This document shows, piece after piece, positions 52,532 through 61,729 of a stretch of DNA of 64,000 nucleotides. Made by a program: the position numbers and the translations under genes. Under the pieces are notes generated by a model. The model ran no database searches and was not told the DNA's origin. It was given only the letters and a program-made list of their open reading frames with translations. The stretch's first letter is position 1; each line of letters opens with the position of its first letter. Source of the DNA: Candidatus Latescibacterota bacterium (GTDB lineage: Bacteria; Latescibacterota; UBA2968); contig JAJEDY010000100.1 in the NCBI GenBank assembly GCA_022821275.1, positions 1 to 64,000 on the forward strand, in the 5' to 3' direction.

Positions 52532-55147
52532 TTACCCTCCCACCTGCGCCCGAATGATGTCGGGCACTCGCGCCAGAGCCTCTCCGATCTTTTCGGGAAA
52601 CTTGCCACCGGCCTGCGCCAGATGGGGACGACCACCGCCACCACCACCCACGATCTGTGCGATGGCTTTGACAACATTGCCAGCCTGCACACCCCGACCG
52701 ATCAAATCGTCCGTCACCACGGCGAGAAGCGATGCCTTGCCATTTAAATTCGCACCAATCACGCCAACGCCCTCTGTACCCAGGGCATCGCGCAAACCAT
52801 CGCCCATTGTGCGAAACCCTTCCATATCGGACGGTGAGACCTCGGCGGCCACAACGCGCACCCCATTTACATTTATAGCACGGCTCACCAGCACATCCAT
52901 CTCTGAACCGGCCTGCGCCTGCCGCAAGCTCTGCAACTCGCGCTCGAGTTCGCGATTGTGCGCGATCAGGTGCGCGACCTTATCCGACAATTCCGATTTT
53001 GACGCATTCAGTTGCGACGATAGATCGGCTAAAATTTTCTTTTGCTCGCGCACGAGGGCTTCCGCACCCGATCCGGTGACCGCCTCAATACGCCGCACAC
53101 CCGCTGCGGTGCCCGTCTCTTGTGTGAGTTGAAACAGCCCGATTTGCCCGGTGCTTTGCACATGCGTGCCACCGCACAACTCCAGACTAAAATCCCCCAC
53201 CTGCACCATGCGCACCACATCGCCGTATTTTTCGCTAAACAGCATCATCGCACCCATTTCCACGGCGCGATCCAATGTGTCAAAAGAAATCTCGACAGCC
53301 CAATCCCGTCTGACCGCGTCATTGACAATGCCCACAATATCGTCTAATTGTGCGGGCGTTACACCTTCAAAATGCGTAAAATCAAAGCGCAACCTATCCG
53401 GGGCAACCAGCGAGCCAGCCTGATGTACATGATCGCCCAATACCTGCCGCAAAGCGCGATGCATCAAATGCGTGGCCGTGTGATTGCGCGCTGTATTCAA
53501 ACGGGTTTCTGCATCGACACGCGCCTTCACGCCTGTCCCCACCAGCCCTTCGGCCTGCCCATTGCACAGGCGACCCCGATGAACAATTGCTTCTCCTGCC
53601 TTGAAAGTAGTCGATACTTCAAAGCGCACACCTTTGCCTACAAGTTCGCCCTTATCCCCAACCTGTCCGCCAGACTCGGCATAAAATGGCGTCGTATCCA
53701 GATAGAGATCCAGCATCTTATCCTGTGCGGGTTGACAGGCGACAACGCGCGAATCGGATACAAGTGTTTCGTATCCCACAAATTCCGAATGTTTTTCCGG
53801 CAGTTTCCGATGTGTCTCTTGTGGTGCAAACACATTTTTGTTCGCCTCACGAGACCTCTCCTGCTGCGCCGCCATCTGCGCTTCAAAGCCCTCCTCATCT
53901 ACCTCAATACCTTTTTCGGCTGCCATTAGCCGCGTCAAATCAATGGGAAAACCATAGGTATCGTATAATTGGAAAGCATCTGTCCCGGAAATATGTCCTT
54001 TCGCCTGCATCGCGTCAAAAATTTCCAGCCCGCGATCCAGTGTTTTGCCAAACCCTTCTTCCTCAGACCGAATCACCCGCGTAATATAATCGCGTTTTTC
54101 TGCCACCTCGGGAAAAGCAACACTCATTTCACGGGCAACAGTCTCTATCAGCCTGAAAATAAACGGCTCATGCATCCCCAGCGTGCGTCCAAAACGCGCG
54201 GCACGGCGCAAAATCCGCCGCAAAACATAGCCCCGTCCCTCATTGGACGGCAGCACCCCGTCTGCGATTGCAAATGTGAGTGCTCGCACGTGATCGGCAA
54301 TCACGCGTATGGGCACCTGATGATCTTTATTATAGGGTTTTCGAGTAATCTCACTGATCGCCCCAATAATTGGCAAAAACACATCCGTATCGTACGTGGT
54401 TTGTACACCCTGCAAAATTGAACAAATTCGCTCAAATCCCATCCCCGTATCCACGTGCTGATCAGGCAAAGGCTGCAATATGCCATCGGCATCGCGATTG
54501 TACTGAATAAAAACCAGATTCCAGATTTCGACATAATCCTCAGCATCTAAATCCGGCACGGCACCTTGTTGCGCCGGGTCATCGCCGAGATAAAAGTGTA
54601 TTTCGGAACACGGGCCACAAGGACCCGTACTCCCCATCTCCCAAAAATTATCTTTCTTGCCCAGACGCAGCACGCGATTGGCGGGCAAATCCGTCACGCG
54701 CGTCCAGAGATTTTCAGCCTCCACATCGGCCTCCAGGCCGTCCTCCTCGTCGCCGCCAAAAACTGTTGCCCACATGCGATCTTTTGGCAACTGCCACACA
54801 TCTGTGAGCAACTCCCAGGCCCATGCTATGGCTTCTTTTTTGAAATAGTCGCCAAAAGACCAGTTGCCCAACATCTCAAAAAATGTGTGATGGTTGGGAC
54901 TGAATCCCACTTCTTCCAGGTCGTTGTGCGTACCCGAAACCCGCAAACACTTCTGCGTATCAACTGCTCGTGAATAAGGCCGACGCCCGGTGCCCAAAAA
55001 TACATCCTTAAACTGATTCATACCTGCATTGGTAAATAACAGCGTGGGATCGTCTTGCGGCAATAGGGGCGCACTTTGAACCCGCGTATGGACTTTGGAT
55101 TCAAAAAATGCCTGAAATTCTTCGCGAATTTGTACAGCAGTCTTCAT
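52532..55147 (-). CDS. alaS: alanine--tRNA ligase
   Basis: A full-length, 871-residue class II synthetase. The catalytic core has LLFTNAGMNQFKDVFLG and FFEMLGNWSFGDYFKKEA. The editing domain has NHTATHLMHRALR and the zinc-site CGGTHV. The C-terminal coiled coil and DHHA1 domain end GGGGGGRPHLAQAGG. It charges tRNA-Ala and edits mischarged Ser or Gly. It lies in the recA-recX-alaS order, 7 bases after recX, and is followed directly by the GGGP synthase homologue. Confidence 0.97.
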   Translation of the reverse strand: MKTAVQIREEFQAFFESKVHTRVQSAPLLPQDDPTLLFTNAGMNQFKDVFLGTGRRPYSRAVDTQKCLRVSGTHNDLEEVGFSPNHHTFFEMLGNWSFGDYFKKEAIAWAWELLTDVWQLPKDRMWATVFGGDEEDGLEADVEAENLWTRVTDLPANRVLRLGKKDNFWEMGSTGPCGPCSEIHFYLGDDPAQQGAVPDLDAEDYVEIWNLVFIQYNRDADGILQPLPDQHVDTGMGFERICSILQGVQTTYDTDVFLPIIGAISEITRKPYNKDHQVPIRVIADHVRALTFAIADGVLPSNEGRGYVLRRILRRAARFGRTLGMHEPFIFRLIETVAREMSVAFPEVAEKRDYITRVIRSEEEGFGKTLDRGLEIFDAMQAKGHISGTDAFQLYDTYGFPIDLTRLMAAEKGIEVDEEGFEAQMAAQQERSREANKNVFAPQETHRKLPEKHSEFVGYETLVSDSRVVACQPAQDKMLDLYLDTTPFYAESGGQVGDKGELVGKGVRFEVSTTFKAGEAIVHRGRLCNGQAEGLVGTGVKARVDAETRLNTARNHTATHLMHRALRQVLGDHVHQAGSLVAPDRLRFDFTHFEGVTPAQLDDIVGIVNDAVRRDWAVEISFDTLDRAVEMGAMMLFSEKYGDVVRMVQVGDFSLELCGGTHVQSTGQIGLFQLTQETGTAAGVRRIEAVTGSGAEALVREQKKILADLSSQLNASKSELSDKVAHLIAHNRELERELQSLRQAQAGSEMDVLVSRAINVNGVRVVAAEVSPSDMEGFRTMGDGLRDALGTEGVGVIGANLNGKASLLAVVTDDLIGRGVQAGNVVKAIAQIVGGGGGGRPHLAQAGGKFPEKIGEALARVPDIIRAQVGG

Positions 55148-55154
55148 CTTCTAT

Positions 55155-55664
55155 TTAACCCTCTTCATTTTCTATTTCAGACCACACCTTTTGGGCGACA
55201 TCTCGTACAACCGAAACTTCAAATCCCCTGCGCCCCAAAAAACCGTACATCCGTCCGAGCGCTTTCTCACGAGATAATCCCCGGTAGCGATTAGCCCTGC
55301 CCATCAGCAAATCAAGCGCGACACCTTCAATATCAATACCTGCCAAAACATCGTCCAAAACGCGATCGATTATCTCAGCCGGAACACCCCGACGCACGAG
55401 GTCGCGCACAAGTGCTATCCGTCCAGAAGGCCGCAACCGCAGCCGCTGCTCGACAAATTGACGCGCAAACAACACATCATCAATTAAATCGAGACGCTCG
55501 AGCATCGAGAGGGTCTGTTCAATCGCGCCTTGCTCATAACCTCGTCCAGCGAGTTTGTCGCAAATCTCTTTTTTTGTATAAGCCCTATTGCTCAGCAAGC
55601 GAAAGACATATGCCTTGGCCTTCTCAACGGCTTCATCGGTATCAAGCAAAGTGGGCGATTTCAC
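55155..55664 (-). CDS. recX: RecX regulatory protein
   Basis: A 169-residue RecX made of three-helix repeats: AYVFRLLSNRAYTKKEICDKL, LERLDLIDDVLFARQFVEQRL and RALGRMYGFLGRRGF-like segments (given in part). It limits RecA filament extension. The GTG at 55664 gives the usual length, with a weak ribosome site. It normally follows recA closely. Here the secreted repeat protein and a terminator lie between recA (58772-59803) and recX, so coupling to the SOS promoter of recA is probably lost. It is 7 bases from alaS. Confidence 0.88.
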   Translation of the reverse strand: MKSPTLLDTDEAVEKAKAYVFRLLSNRAYTKKEICDKLAGRGYEQGAIEQTLSMLERLDLIDDVLFARQFVEQRLRLRPSGRIALVRDLVRRGVPAEIIDRVLDDVLAGIDIEGVALDLLMGRANRYRGLSREKALGRMYGFLGRRGFEVSVVRDVAQKVWSEIENEEG

Positions 55665-55678
55665 GACAATTTCTCGCT

Positions 55679-55728
55679 AAAAAAGAACAACAGAGCGGGT
55701 ATTAAAATAGGCAAACCCACTCTGTTGT
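55679..55728 (-). terminator. terminator after the repeat-protein gene
   Basis: ACAACAGAGCGGGT (55687-55700) and ACCCACTCTGTTGT (55715-55728) pair over 14 positions with one mismatch and a 14-base loop. On the minus strand a 6-U tract follows (A run 55679-55684). It separates the secreted repeat-protein gene from recX. Confidence 0.85.
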
Positions 55729-55769
55729 CAAAGCCTAAAATGCGATTTCTTTCTCAGGTTTCCCGTGCG

Positions 55770-57971
55770 TTATTGTCCAGAACTCGTGTACGCATAGACC
55801 GCATTATCTCCGGCATCAACCACATAGAACAGGTCGTTGACGTAGATGATACCAAACGGATCACTGCTCGTCACATTGAAGTCTGCATCCTCATCACGCT
55901 GACCAGAACTCGTGTAACCATAGACCTGATCACCCCCGTTATCTCCGTTATCAACCACATAGAATCGGTCATTGGCATAGGTAATACCAAATGGATTAAT
56001 ATTGTTTTCATCCAGATCGAAGTCTGCCGCCGCATCGCGCTGACCAGAACCCGTGTATCCATAAACCTTTACACTCAAAAAATCAACCACATAGAACCGG
56101 TCGTTGGCATAGGTAATATTCGACGGAGTACTGTTGTTGCTATCCAGGGCGAAGTCTGCCGCCGCATCGCGTTGACCGGAACTCGTGTACGCATAAACCT
56201 TTTCATCTCCTCGATCAGACACATTTCCCCGATCAAGCACATAGAATCGGTTATCGGCATAGGTGATACCTTCCGGACCATTGTTATTGCCATCCAGGGC
56301 GAAGTCTCCTGCCGCATCACGCTGACCAGAATTCGTGTACGCATAGACCTTTGCATCCCTGGAATCAACCACATAGAATCGGTTGTTAGCATATACGACA
56401 CCTTCCGGATCAGTATTTTCGCCATCCAGAGCGAAGTTTGCAGTCGAGACACGCACCCCATTCGAACAGTTGTTATCTATATTGCTCTCTCCACCGACGC
56501 TTTGGACACACGCGCCGTAGTAGTATATCCCCACACTCGATGGCGCATTCAAGTCACTCGTCTGGCCACTCGCTTCCCCCGCATTGAGACTGCCGACGGC
56601 ACCCGCCGTACCAACCGCTGTATCACTCGTTGTAATCGAATCATCGGTCGAGAGGTAATAGCGCAAGGACGTCGCAGCCGAAGATCCCGCACCCTGATTG
56701 CGAACCGCAACACTCAAACTGAAGGTCTCGCCAGCATTCGGGCTACTATTGCTCACCGACGGCGATACAACAATTAGATCGGGACTTGGGTCGGCAAGCG
56801 TGTACCAATAGACCTTTGCACCTTCCGCTTCGAGCACATAGAATTGATTATTGGCAAAGGCGATACCTCTCGGATCACTGATACCCAGATCGAAATCTGC
56901 CGCCGCAACACGCTGGCCAGAACTCGTGTACACATAAACCCTTTCATCTGCGGAATCAACCACATAGAACAGATTGCCGACATAGATGATACCCGATGGA
57001 GAAGTGTTAGCCAGATTGAAGTCTGCAATCGCAACACGTTGACCAGAACTCGTGTACACATAAACCCTTTCATCTAAGGCATCAGGTACATAGAATTGGT
57101 CGTTGGCAAAGGTGATAGCCTGCGGATCATCGTTGTTACCAGCCAGATCGAAGTCTGCATCCTCAACACGCTGACCAGAACTCGTGTACACATAGATTTT
57201 TACATCCGAGGGATCAAGTACATAGAATCGGTCATTGGCATAGGTAATACTAAATGGATCACTATTAGCCAGATCGAAATCTGCATCCGCTACACGCTGA
57301 CCATCACTCCCGTATCCATAGACCTTTCTATCCCCCACATTGAGCACATAGAATTGGTCGTTGGCAGAGGTGATAGCCAGGGGCGTGCTATTGTTATGCA
57401 GATCGAAATCCGCACCCGAATCACGCTGGCCAGAACTCGTGTACCCATAGACCTTATCATTCCAGTAATCAACCATATAGAATCGGTTGTTGGCAGAGGT
57501 GATACCTCGCGGATCACCGGTAAACACGCGGAAGCCTGCATCCGCTACACGCTGACCAGAATTCGTGTACACATAAACCCTATTATCCCCGTCATTAACC
57601 ACATAGAATTGGTCGTTGGCAAAGGTGATACCTCGCGGATCACTGATACCCAAATCGAAGTCCGCAGCCGCATCGCGCTGACCATCACTCCCATACCCAT
57701 AAACCTTATCATCCCCGTCATCAACCACATAAAATCGGTCGTTTGCAAAGGTGATACTCGACGGGGAACTGCTATTCAGGCGGAAATCTCCAGCCACATC
57801 GCGCTGACCATCACTCCCATACCCATAGACCCTTGCACCCGCCTGGTCAAGCACATAGAATCGGTCATTGGCATAGAGGATATCCTGCGGATTGTTGTTT
57901 TTATCCAGATCAAAGGACGTCTCCCCACTGCCCTGACCACCTTCCCCACCATCGCTGACCGTGACGCGCAC
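55770..57971 (-). CDS. C-terminal portion of a secreted beta-propeller/CARDB repeat protein
   Basis: 733 residues made of 14 copies of a repeat of about 42 residues, consensus DFDL..P.GITYANDRFYVVD followed by KVYGYTSSGQRDAAA. Nine copies precede a CARDB-like domain (PDLIVVSPSVSNSSPNAG, ending YYYGACVQSVGGESN) and five follow it. The repeats resemble NHL/YVTN-type beta-propeller blades. The frame continues upstream past its first GTG (57971) to an in-frame TAG at 58002, and before that to the dockerin/CARDB gene. At the matching place in the second CARDB domain the codon is GAG. The two were very probably one gene. The protein is likely secreted and calcium-binding. Ligand unknown. Confidence 0.8.
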   Translation of the reverse strand: MRVTVSDGGEGGQGSGETSFDLDKNNNPQDILYANDRFYVLDQAGARVYGYGSDGQRDVAGDFRLNSSSPSSITFANDRFYVVDDGDDKVYGYGSDGQRDAAADFDLGISDPRGITFANDQFYVVNDGDNRVYVYTNSGQRVADAGFRVFTGDPRGITSANNRFYMVDYWNDKVYGYTSSGQRDSGADFDLHNNSTPLAITSANDQFYVLNVGDRKVYGYGSDGQRVADADFDLANSDPFSITYANDRFYVLDPSDVKIYVYTSSGQRVEDADFDLAGNNDDPQAITFANDQFYVPDALDERVYVYTSSGQRVAIADFNLANTSPSGIIYVGNLFYVVDSADERVYVYTSSGQRVAAADFDLGISDPRGIAFANNQFYVLEAEGAKVYWYTLADPSPDLIVVSPSVSNSSPNAGETFSLSVAVRNQGAGSSAATSLRYYLSTDDSITTSDTAVGTAGAVGSLNAGEASGQTSDLNAPSSVGIYYYGACVQSVGGESNIDNNCSNGVRVSTANFALDGENTDPEGVVYANNRFYVVDSRDAKVYAYTNSGQRDAAGDFALDGNNNGPEGITYADNRFYVLDRGNVSDRGDEKVYAYTSSGQRDAAADFALDSNNSTPSNITYANDRFYVVDFLSVKVYGYTGSGQRDAAADFDLDENNINPFGITYANDRFYVVDNGDNGGDQVYGYTSSGQRDEDADFNVTSSDPFGIIYVNDLFYVVDAGDNAVYAYTSSGQ

Positions 57972-58001
57972 CCCATCTGAGCAGTTATTATCCGTATTGC
58001 T

Positions 58002-58592
58002 CTAACCACTGACGCTCGCCACGCAGGCACCGTAATAGTACATTCCAGCACTCGACGGGACATTCAAACCGATTGATTTATCACTGGTTACAGAAGCGGC
58101 AAGACCGCCCACTGCATCCGTGCCAACCTCTGTATCACTCGTCGTGATCGTCGCGTCGTCCGAGAGGTAATACGTCAGCGTCGTCTCAGCAGCTTGCGCA
58201 TTTCCATGGTTGCGTACCGTCACATTCAGCGTGAACGCCTGCCCAGGCGTCAGCAGGGTATCGCTTACCGAAGGCGCTATAATAATGAGATCAGGGGCAC
58301 CACCGCCACCAGAGCCGGATGTACCAAAGGCACCGGCAAAGATCAAAAAATCGCCAAAACCTATCGCACCATCCCCGTCCAGATCGGCCCGGGCGTCATA
58401 CCTATCATCGCCTTGCCTGACGCCAAACAAGCTGGCAAAAATCAAAAAATCCGCAAAGCCAACCGTCCCATCGCCGTTGAGATCTCCAGACTGTGTAACA
58501 TCTGTCTGATTGCCCACGGAACCAGAGGCTTGCCCCACGCATAGCAACAACACAAGGGCAGTAATAAATGCGATCCCTTTGTTCAAAAACAT
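58002..58592 (-). CDS. N-terminal portion of the secreted repeat protein: signal peptide, dockerin-like pair, CARDB
   Basis: About 196 residues. Signal peptide (MFLNKGIAFITALVLLLCVG), two EF-hand-like dockerin repeats (DLNGDGTVGFADFLIFASLFG and DLDGDGAIGFGDFLIFAGAFG, each with D/N-x-D-G loops), a Gly-rich linker and a CARDB-like beta-sandwich (PDLIIIAPSVSDTLLTPGQ to YYYGACVASVSG). It stops at TAG, and the same frame continues as SNTDNNCSDGVRV into the repeats. Aligned with the second CARDB of the same protein, the stop replaces Glu (GAG to TAG). The ATG at 58592 is preferred over 58601 by ribosome-site spacing. Confidence 0.78.
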   Translation of the reverse strand: MFLNKGIAFITALVLLLCVGQASGSVGNQTDVTQSGDLNGDGTVGFADFLIFASLFGVRQGDDRYDARADLDGDGAIGFGDFLIFAGAFGTSGSGGGGAPDLIIIAPSVSDTLLTPGQAFTLNVTVRNHGNAQAAETTLTYYLSDDATITTSDTEVGTDAVGGLAASVTSDKSIGLNVPSSAGMYYYGACVASVSG

Positions 58593-58704
58593 TTGCGACA
58601 TCCTTTCTCAATTTCTCTGAAGGCCTGGGAAATAAAAAAGATGGAATTATCACCAGCACTCTCGATAAGATTCCCAGTTAGAGCATACGTAACATCATTT
58701 AATA

Positions 58705-58733
58705 AATTAAATTAGAGAAAATTGAGATGTCAA
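58705..58733 (-). promoter_or_regulatory. candidate promoter of the secreted repeat protein
   Basis: Read on the minus strand, TTGACA (58728-58733) and TTAATT (58705-58710) are 17 bases apart in an AT-rich 170-bp gap after recA. The -35 box is perfect and the -10 box weak. It would let the repeat-protein gene be expressed apart from recA. Confidence 0.4.
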
Positions 58734-58771
58734 CAACATACTTAGGTGGGTTCTTCCTCGGGTTCAAACAC

Positions 58772-59803
58772 CTAATCGACCGGGAGGCCCACGATCTCGC
58801 GCACCTCGCGTTCAATTTTTGCAGATAAATCCGCGTTCTCTTTCAGATGGCGCTTGACATTTTCGCGCCCCTGACCAAGCCGGTCATCCCCATAGGAGAA
58901 CCAGGTACCACTCTTCTTGATAGTCCCATGCAATTCGGCCATATCGATCAAACTGCCTTCTTTGGAAATGCCCTCGCCAAACATCAGATCGACTTCACAT
59001 TCCTTAAAAGGCGGTGCCATCTTGTTTTTTACCACGCGAATCCGAACGCGATTGCCAACGACCTCTTGCCCGTCTTTAATAGAACCAATGCGCCGAATAT
59101 CTATACGCACCGAAGCGTAAAACGGAAGCGCACGGCCACCAGTAGTCGTTTCGGGACTGCCAAACATCACGCCGATTTTCATGCGAATTTGATTGGCAAA
59201 GATCACACAGGTTTTGGACTGGCTGATTGATCCGACGAGTTTGCGCAGGGCTTGAGACATTAAACGGGCGTGCAGGCCCATGTGGGAATCACCCATCTCA
59301 CCTTCGAGTTCGGCACGCGGCACCAGAGCAGCCACAGAGTCTAAAGCCACGACCTCAAAAGCACCACTGCGCACGAGTGTATCCGTAATTTCGAGTGCTT
59401 CTTCGCCCGTATCGGGCTGGGCGATCAATAAATTTTCGAGATCTACGCCCAAACGCTCGGCCAATTCTACATTCAATGCGTGTTCTGCATCGACAAAAGC
59501 CGCCGCCCCACCGCGCTTTTGCGCCTCGGCAATAATGTGCAAAATCAAGGTCGTCTTGCCCGATCCCTCAGGGCCATATATTTCAACCACTCTTCCCTGG
59601 GGAACGCCACCTGCCCCCAATGCGACATCCAGGCTTATAGATCCCGTTGGAATAACCTCTGTGACAAGGGGTTGTCCATCCTCTCCCCCCAGGCGCATAA
59701 TTGCCCCTTGGCCAAATTGCTTTTCGATCTGGGCAATTGCATTGTCGATTGCTTGCTGCTTACCATCCATTTGTTGCGCACCTTTAATATTGCGTTTGGC
59801 CAT
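58772..59803 (-). CDS. recA: recombinase RecA
   Basis: About 343 residues. It has Walker [10 protein letters not shown], Walker [13 protein letters not shown], the L1/L2 DNA-binding loops ([36 protein letters not shown]) and the [13 protein letters not shown] block. It coats single-stranded DNA, drives homologous recombination and triggers LexA self-cleavage. The ATG at 59803 is chosen because AAGGAG is eight bases before it. The ATG at 59809 is too close. The promoter at 59879-59907 contains a GAAC half-site reminiscent of a LexA box. recX lies beyond the secreted repeat protein. Confidence 0.97.
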   Translation of the reverse strand: MAKRNIKGAQQMDGKQQAIDNAIAQIEKQFGQGAIMRLGGEDGQPLVTEVIPTGSISLDVALGAGGVPQGRVVEIYGPEGSGKTTLILHIIAEAQKRGGAAAFVDAEHALNVELAERLGVDLENLLIAQPDTGEEALEITDTLVRSGAFEVVALDSVAALVPRAELEGEMGDSHMGLHARLMSQALRKLVGSISQSKTCVIFANQIRMKIGVMFGSPETTTGGRALPFYASVRIDIRRIGSIKDGQEVVGNRVRIRVVKNKMAPPFKECEVDLMFGEGISKEGSLIDMAELHGTIKKSGTWFSYGDDRLGQGRENVKRHLKENADLSAKIEREVREIVGLPVD

Positions 59804-59878
59804 CTGCATCTCTCCTTACAAAAGGTTTGGGATCACGGCGCAGCCCCTCTCGTCTCCTGCACCGCACAATGTGCAATA

Positions 59879-59907
59879 ATTATAGTGAACATTTGTATAT
59901 CCGTCAA
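59879..59907 (-). promoter_or_regulatory. recA promoter with a LexA-box-like half-site
   Basis: Minus strand TTGACG (59902-59907) and a perfect TATAAT (59879-59884) are 17 bases apart, a strong promoter about 75 bases before recA. In the spacer GAAC-N4-GTAT (59887-59898, plus strand) matches one half of the Bacillus-type LexA site GAAC-N4-GTTC. The second half is degenerate. Confidence 0.6.
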
Positions 59908-59939
59908 GAAACTATTTGGCGATCTAAAACGGGACATTT

Positions 59940-60419
59940 CTAAAGCGACAAAGGTGCGAATACCAGCCACAGTCTCAGAATTAAATGTCCATAAATGCCC
60001 ACAGCCACATCGTCGGCCACGATACCCCACCCGCCGGGCAATGCCTCGGCCTGCCGGGCGGGCGGTGGCTTGATAATATCCAGTATGCGAAACACGAAAA
60101 AGCCAACTATGCCCATCAACACCGACTGCGGAAGCAGACTTACTGTCACAAAAAATCCGACAAACTCGTCGATCACCACACATCTGGGATCTTTACCCCA
60201 GGCTTTTTCGCATGCCCCGGATGTATAAACGCCCACGAAAAACAACCCAATCAACAGTCCTCCCCACGCCCAAGGGTTCAGTGGCGGCAACAGACAATAA
60301 ATCGCCAATGCCACCCCTGATCCGACTGTTCCCGGGGCAAAACCCGAATAACCAGAAAAAAAGCCGGTTGCAATCAACCGGACAAAAAACGATGGCTCAG
60401 AAGGCCGAAAATCTGTCAT
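59940..60419 (-). CDS. pgpA: phosphatidylglycerophosphatase A
   Basis: About 159 residues with four hydrophobic helices. Motifs are FAPGTVGSGVA, VIDEFVGFF and the long conserved stretch with FRILDIIKPPPAR, then GGWGIVADDVAVG, which carries the acidic catalytic residues. It removes phosphate from phosphatidylglycerol phosphate at the inner membrane. The ATG at 60419 is chosen, with a TTG at 60431 as the alternative. It follows pgsA by 30 bases. The two are consecutive steps of phosphatidylglycerol synthesis, so the order makes biochemical sense. Confidence 0.9.
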   Translation of the reverse strand: MTDFRPSEPSFFVRLIATGFFSGYSGFAPGTVGSGVALAIYCLLPPLNPWAWGGLLIGLFFVGVYTSGACEKAWGKDPRCVVIDEFVGFFVTVSLLPQSVLMGIVGFFVFRILDIIKPPPARQAEALPGGWGIVADDVAVGIYGHLILRLWLVFAPLSL

Positions 60420-60448
60420 AGATATGAGCAACCAGCTATTCGCTCGCC

Positions 60449-61090
60449 TTAAAATGTCTTGCGATTTTCAATTAAATACCGAACGCCTGAAACCACGGCA
60501 ACGAGGGTCACGACAGCCACCAGGACATTCAAAACCCAATATGAAACATCGCCCACGAGCACAATGGGTTGGGCGGCCAACTTAGCTTCGACCACGCGAA
60601 CATTGATAAAGACCAAAATGCCAAAAACAAGCACCAATTGCAGCATGGTTTTCCACTTTGCAAGTTGTGAAGTCACCACGGGCTTACCCCGTCGAATCGC
60701 AAAAATTCGCAATGCCGTAATCACGACATCGCGCACGAGCATCGCCCCGATAAGCCATGCTTCAACCATGCCCAAACGCACAAATGCAATCAACGCCGAA
60801 GATACCAGCAACTTATCGGCCAGCGGATCCATAAAGCGACCAAAGTTGGTCACTGTACCGTCGCGCCGCGCAATGCGCCCATCGTAGAAATCAGTCAACG
60901 AGGCCACAGTAAATACGAGCAGTGCGAGAATTTTGAAATACCAGTTGGCGGCAAAAATCAACAGCAAAAACACCGGCGTAAGCAACAGGCGCGACACCGT
61001 TAAGACATTGGGCACTGTCCACAACCGTTTTGGGGTACGCGGCTCAGGCATTGTCATGCGGTTCGATTCTATGGTATTTACCTGGGGCAT
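60449..61090 (-). CDS. pgsA: CDP-diacylglycerol--glycerol-3-phosphate 3-phosphatidyltransferase
   Basis: A 213-residue integral membrane enzyme with the CDP-alcohol phosphotransferase signature spread over DFYDGRIARRDG and FGRFMDPLADK (D-x2-D-G-x2-A-R-x8-G-x3-D-x3-D). It makes phosphatidylglycerol phosphate. NVLTVSRLLLTPVF is the usual N-terminal helix. The ATG at 61090 abuts the recR stop with no gap, and GGAG within recR provides the ribosome site. It is followed by pgpA, the next step. Confidence 0.93.
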   Translation of the reverse strand: MPQVNTIESNRMTMPEPRTPKRLWTVPNVLTVSRLLLTPVFLLLIFAANWYFKILALLVFTVASLTDFYDGRIARRDGTVTNFGRFMDPLADKLLVSSALIAFVRLGMVEAWLIGAMLVRDVVITALRIFAIRRGKPVVTSQLAKWKTMLQLVLVFGILVFINVRVVEAKLAAQPIVLVGDVSYWVLNVLVAVVTLVAVVSGVRYLIENRKTF

Positions 61091-61684
61091 TTAATACTCC
61101 CGACGGCCTTCCAGCGCGCGAGACAATGTCACTTGATCGGCCAGGGCGAGATCACTGCCCACCGGCAAACCGCGCGCAATTTGTGTGACAGATACTTCAA
61201 ATGGAGCCAAACATTGAGACAGATATTGTGCCGTGGCATCGCCCTCTACGGTAGGACCGTTGGCGAGAATCACTTCTCGAATTTCTCCCTGGCGCACGCG
61301 ATGGAGCAACTGGGAAATATTCAGATCTTCTGGGCCAATGCCATCCAGGGGCGAAATTCGCCCATCCAGTACATGATAAAGCCCCCGATAAAGTCCGGTG
61401 CGCTCAAATGCCAAAAGATCGCCGATAAAATCAACTACCATCACACGGGAACGATCTCGACGCATATCGCTGCACACAGAGCACGGATCAACCTCAGTCA
61501 AATTAAAACAAATTGAGCACCGCCGCACCCTAGTCTTGACGTCCACCATCAAATCGGCGAGTTCGCGCACCTCATCCGTATCCCATGTCAACATCTCCAG
61601 CGCGAGACGTCGAGCTGTTTTAGCGCCGATCCCCGGCAACCGATTCAAAGCGATAATCAATTTTTCAATGGCCTCTGATGCCAT
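61091..61684 (-). CDS. recR: recombination mediator RecR
   Basis: About 197 residues. It has a helix-hairpin-helix (NRLPGIGAKTARRLALEML), a C4 zinc finger from CSIC and CSVC, and a Toprim domain (VMVVDFIGDLLAFERTGLY, ANGPTVEGDATAQYL). It acts with RecF or RecO to load RecA on gaps. The ATG at 61684 is preferred (TTTGGAG upstream). It lies in the classic dnaX-ybaB-recR order and is translationally adjacent to pgsA. Confidence 0.95.
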   Translation of the reverse strand: MASEAIEKLIIALNRLPGIGAKTARRLALEMLTWDTDEVRELADLMVDVKTRVRRCSICFNLTEVDPCSVCSDMRRDRSRVMVVDFIGDLLAFERTGLYRGLYHVLDGRISPLDGIGPEDLNISQLLHRVRQGEIREVILANGPTVEGDATAQYLSQCLAPFEVSVTQIARGLPVGSDLALADQVTLSRALEGRREY

Positions 61685-61729
61685 GGAAAACTCCAAAAAC
61701 TACAGCGCGAGGACTTCGCTTTTCAAATT

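Noticed and set aside
55770-57971. Regular repeats that might be taken for a CRISPR array
   Set aside because: The units are about 126 bp, translate in frame into a 42-residue protein repeat, and lack short constant repeats with unique spacers. No cas genes are present.
57096-57980. Long plus-strand frame of about 294 codons opposite the propeller repeats
   Set aside because: Its apparent repeats are only the mirror of the DNA repeats in the real minus-strand gene. Secretion signal, dockerin and CARDB are all on the other strand.
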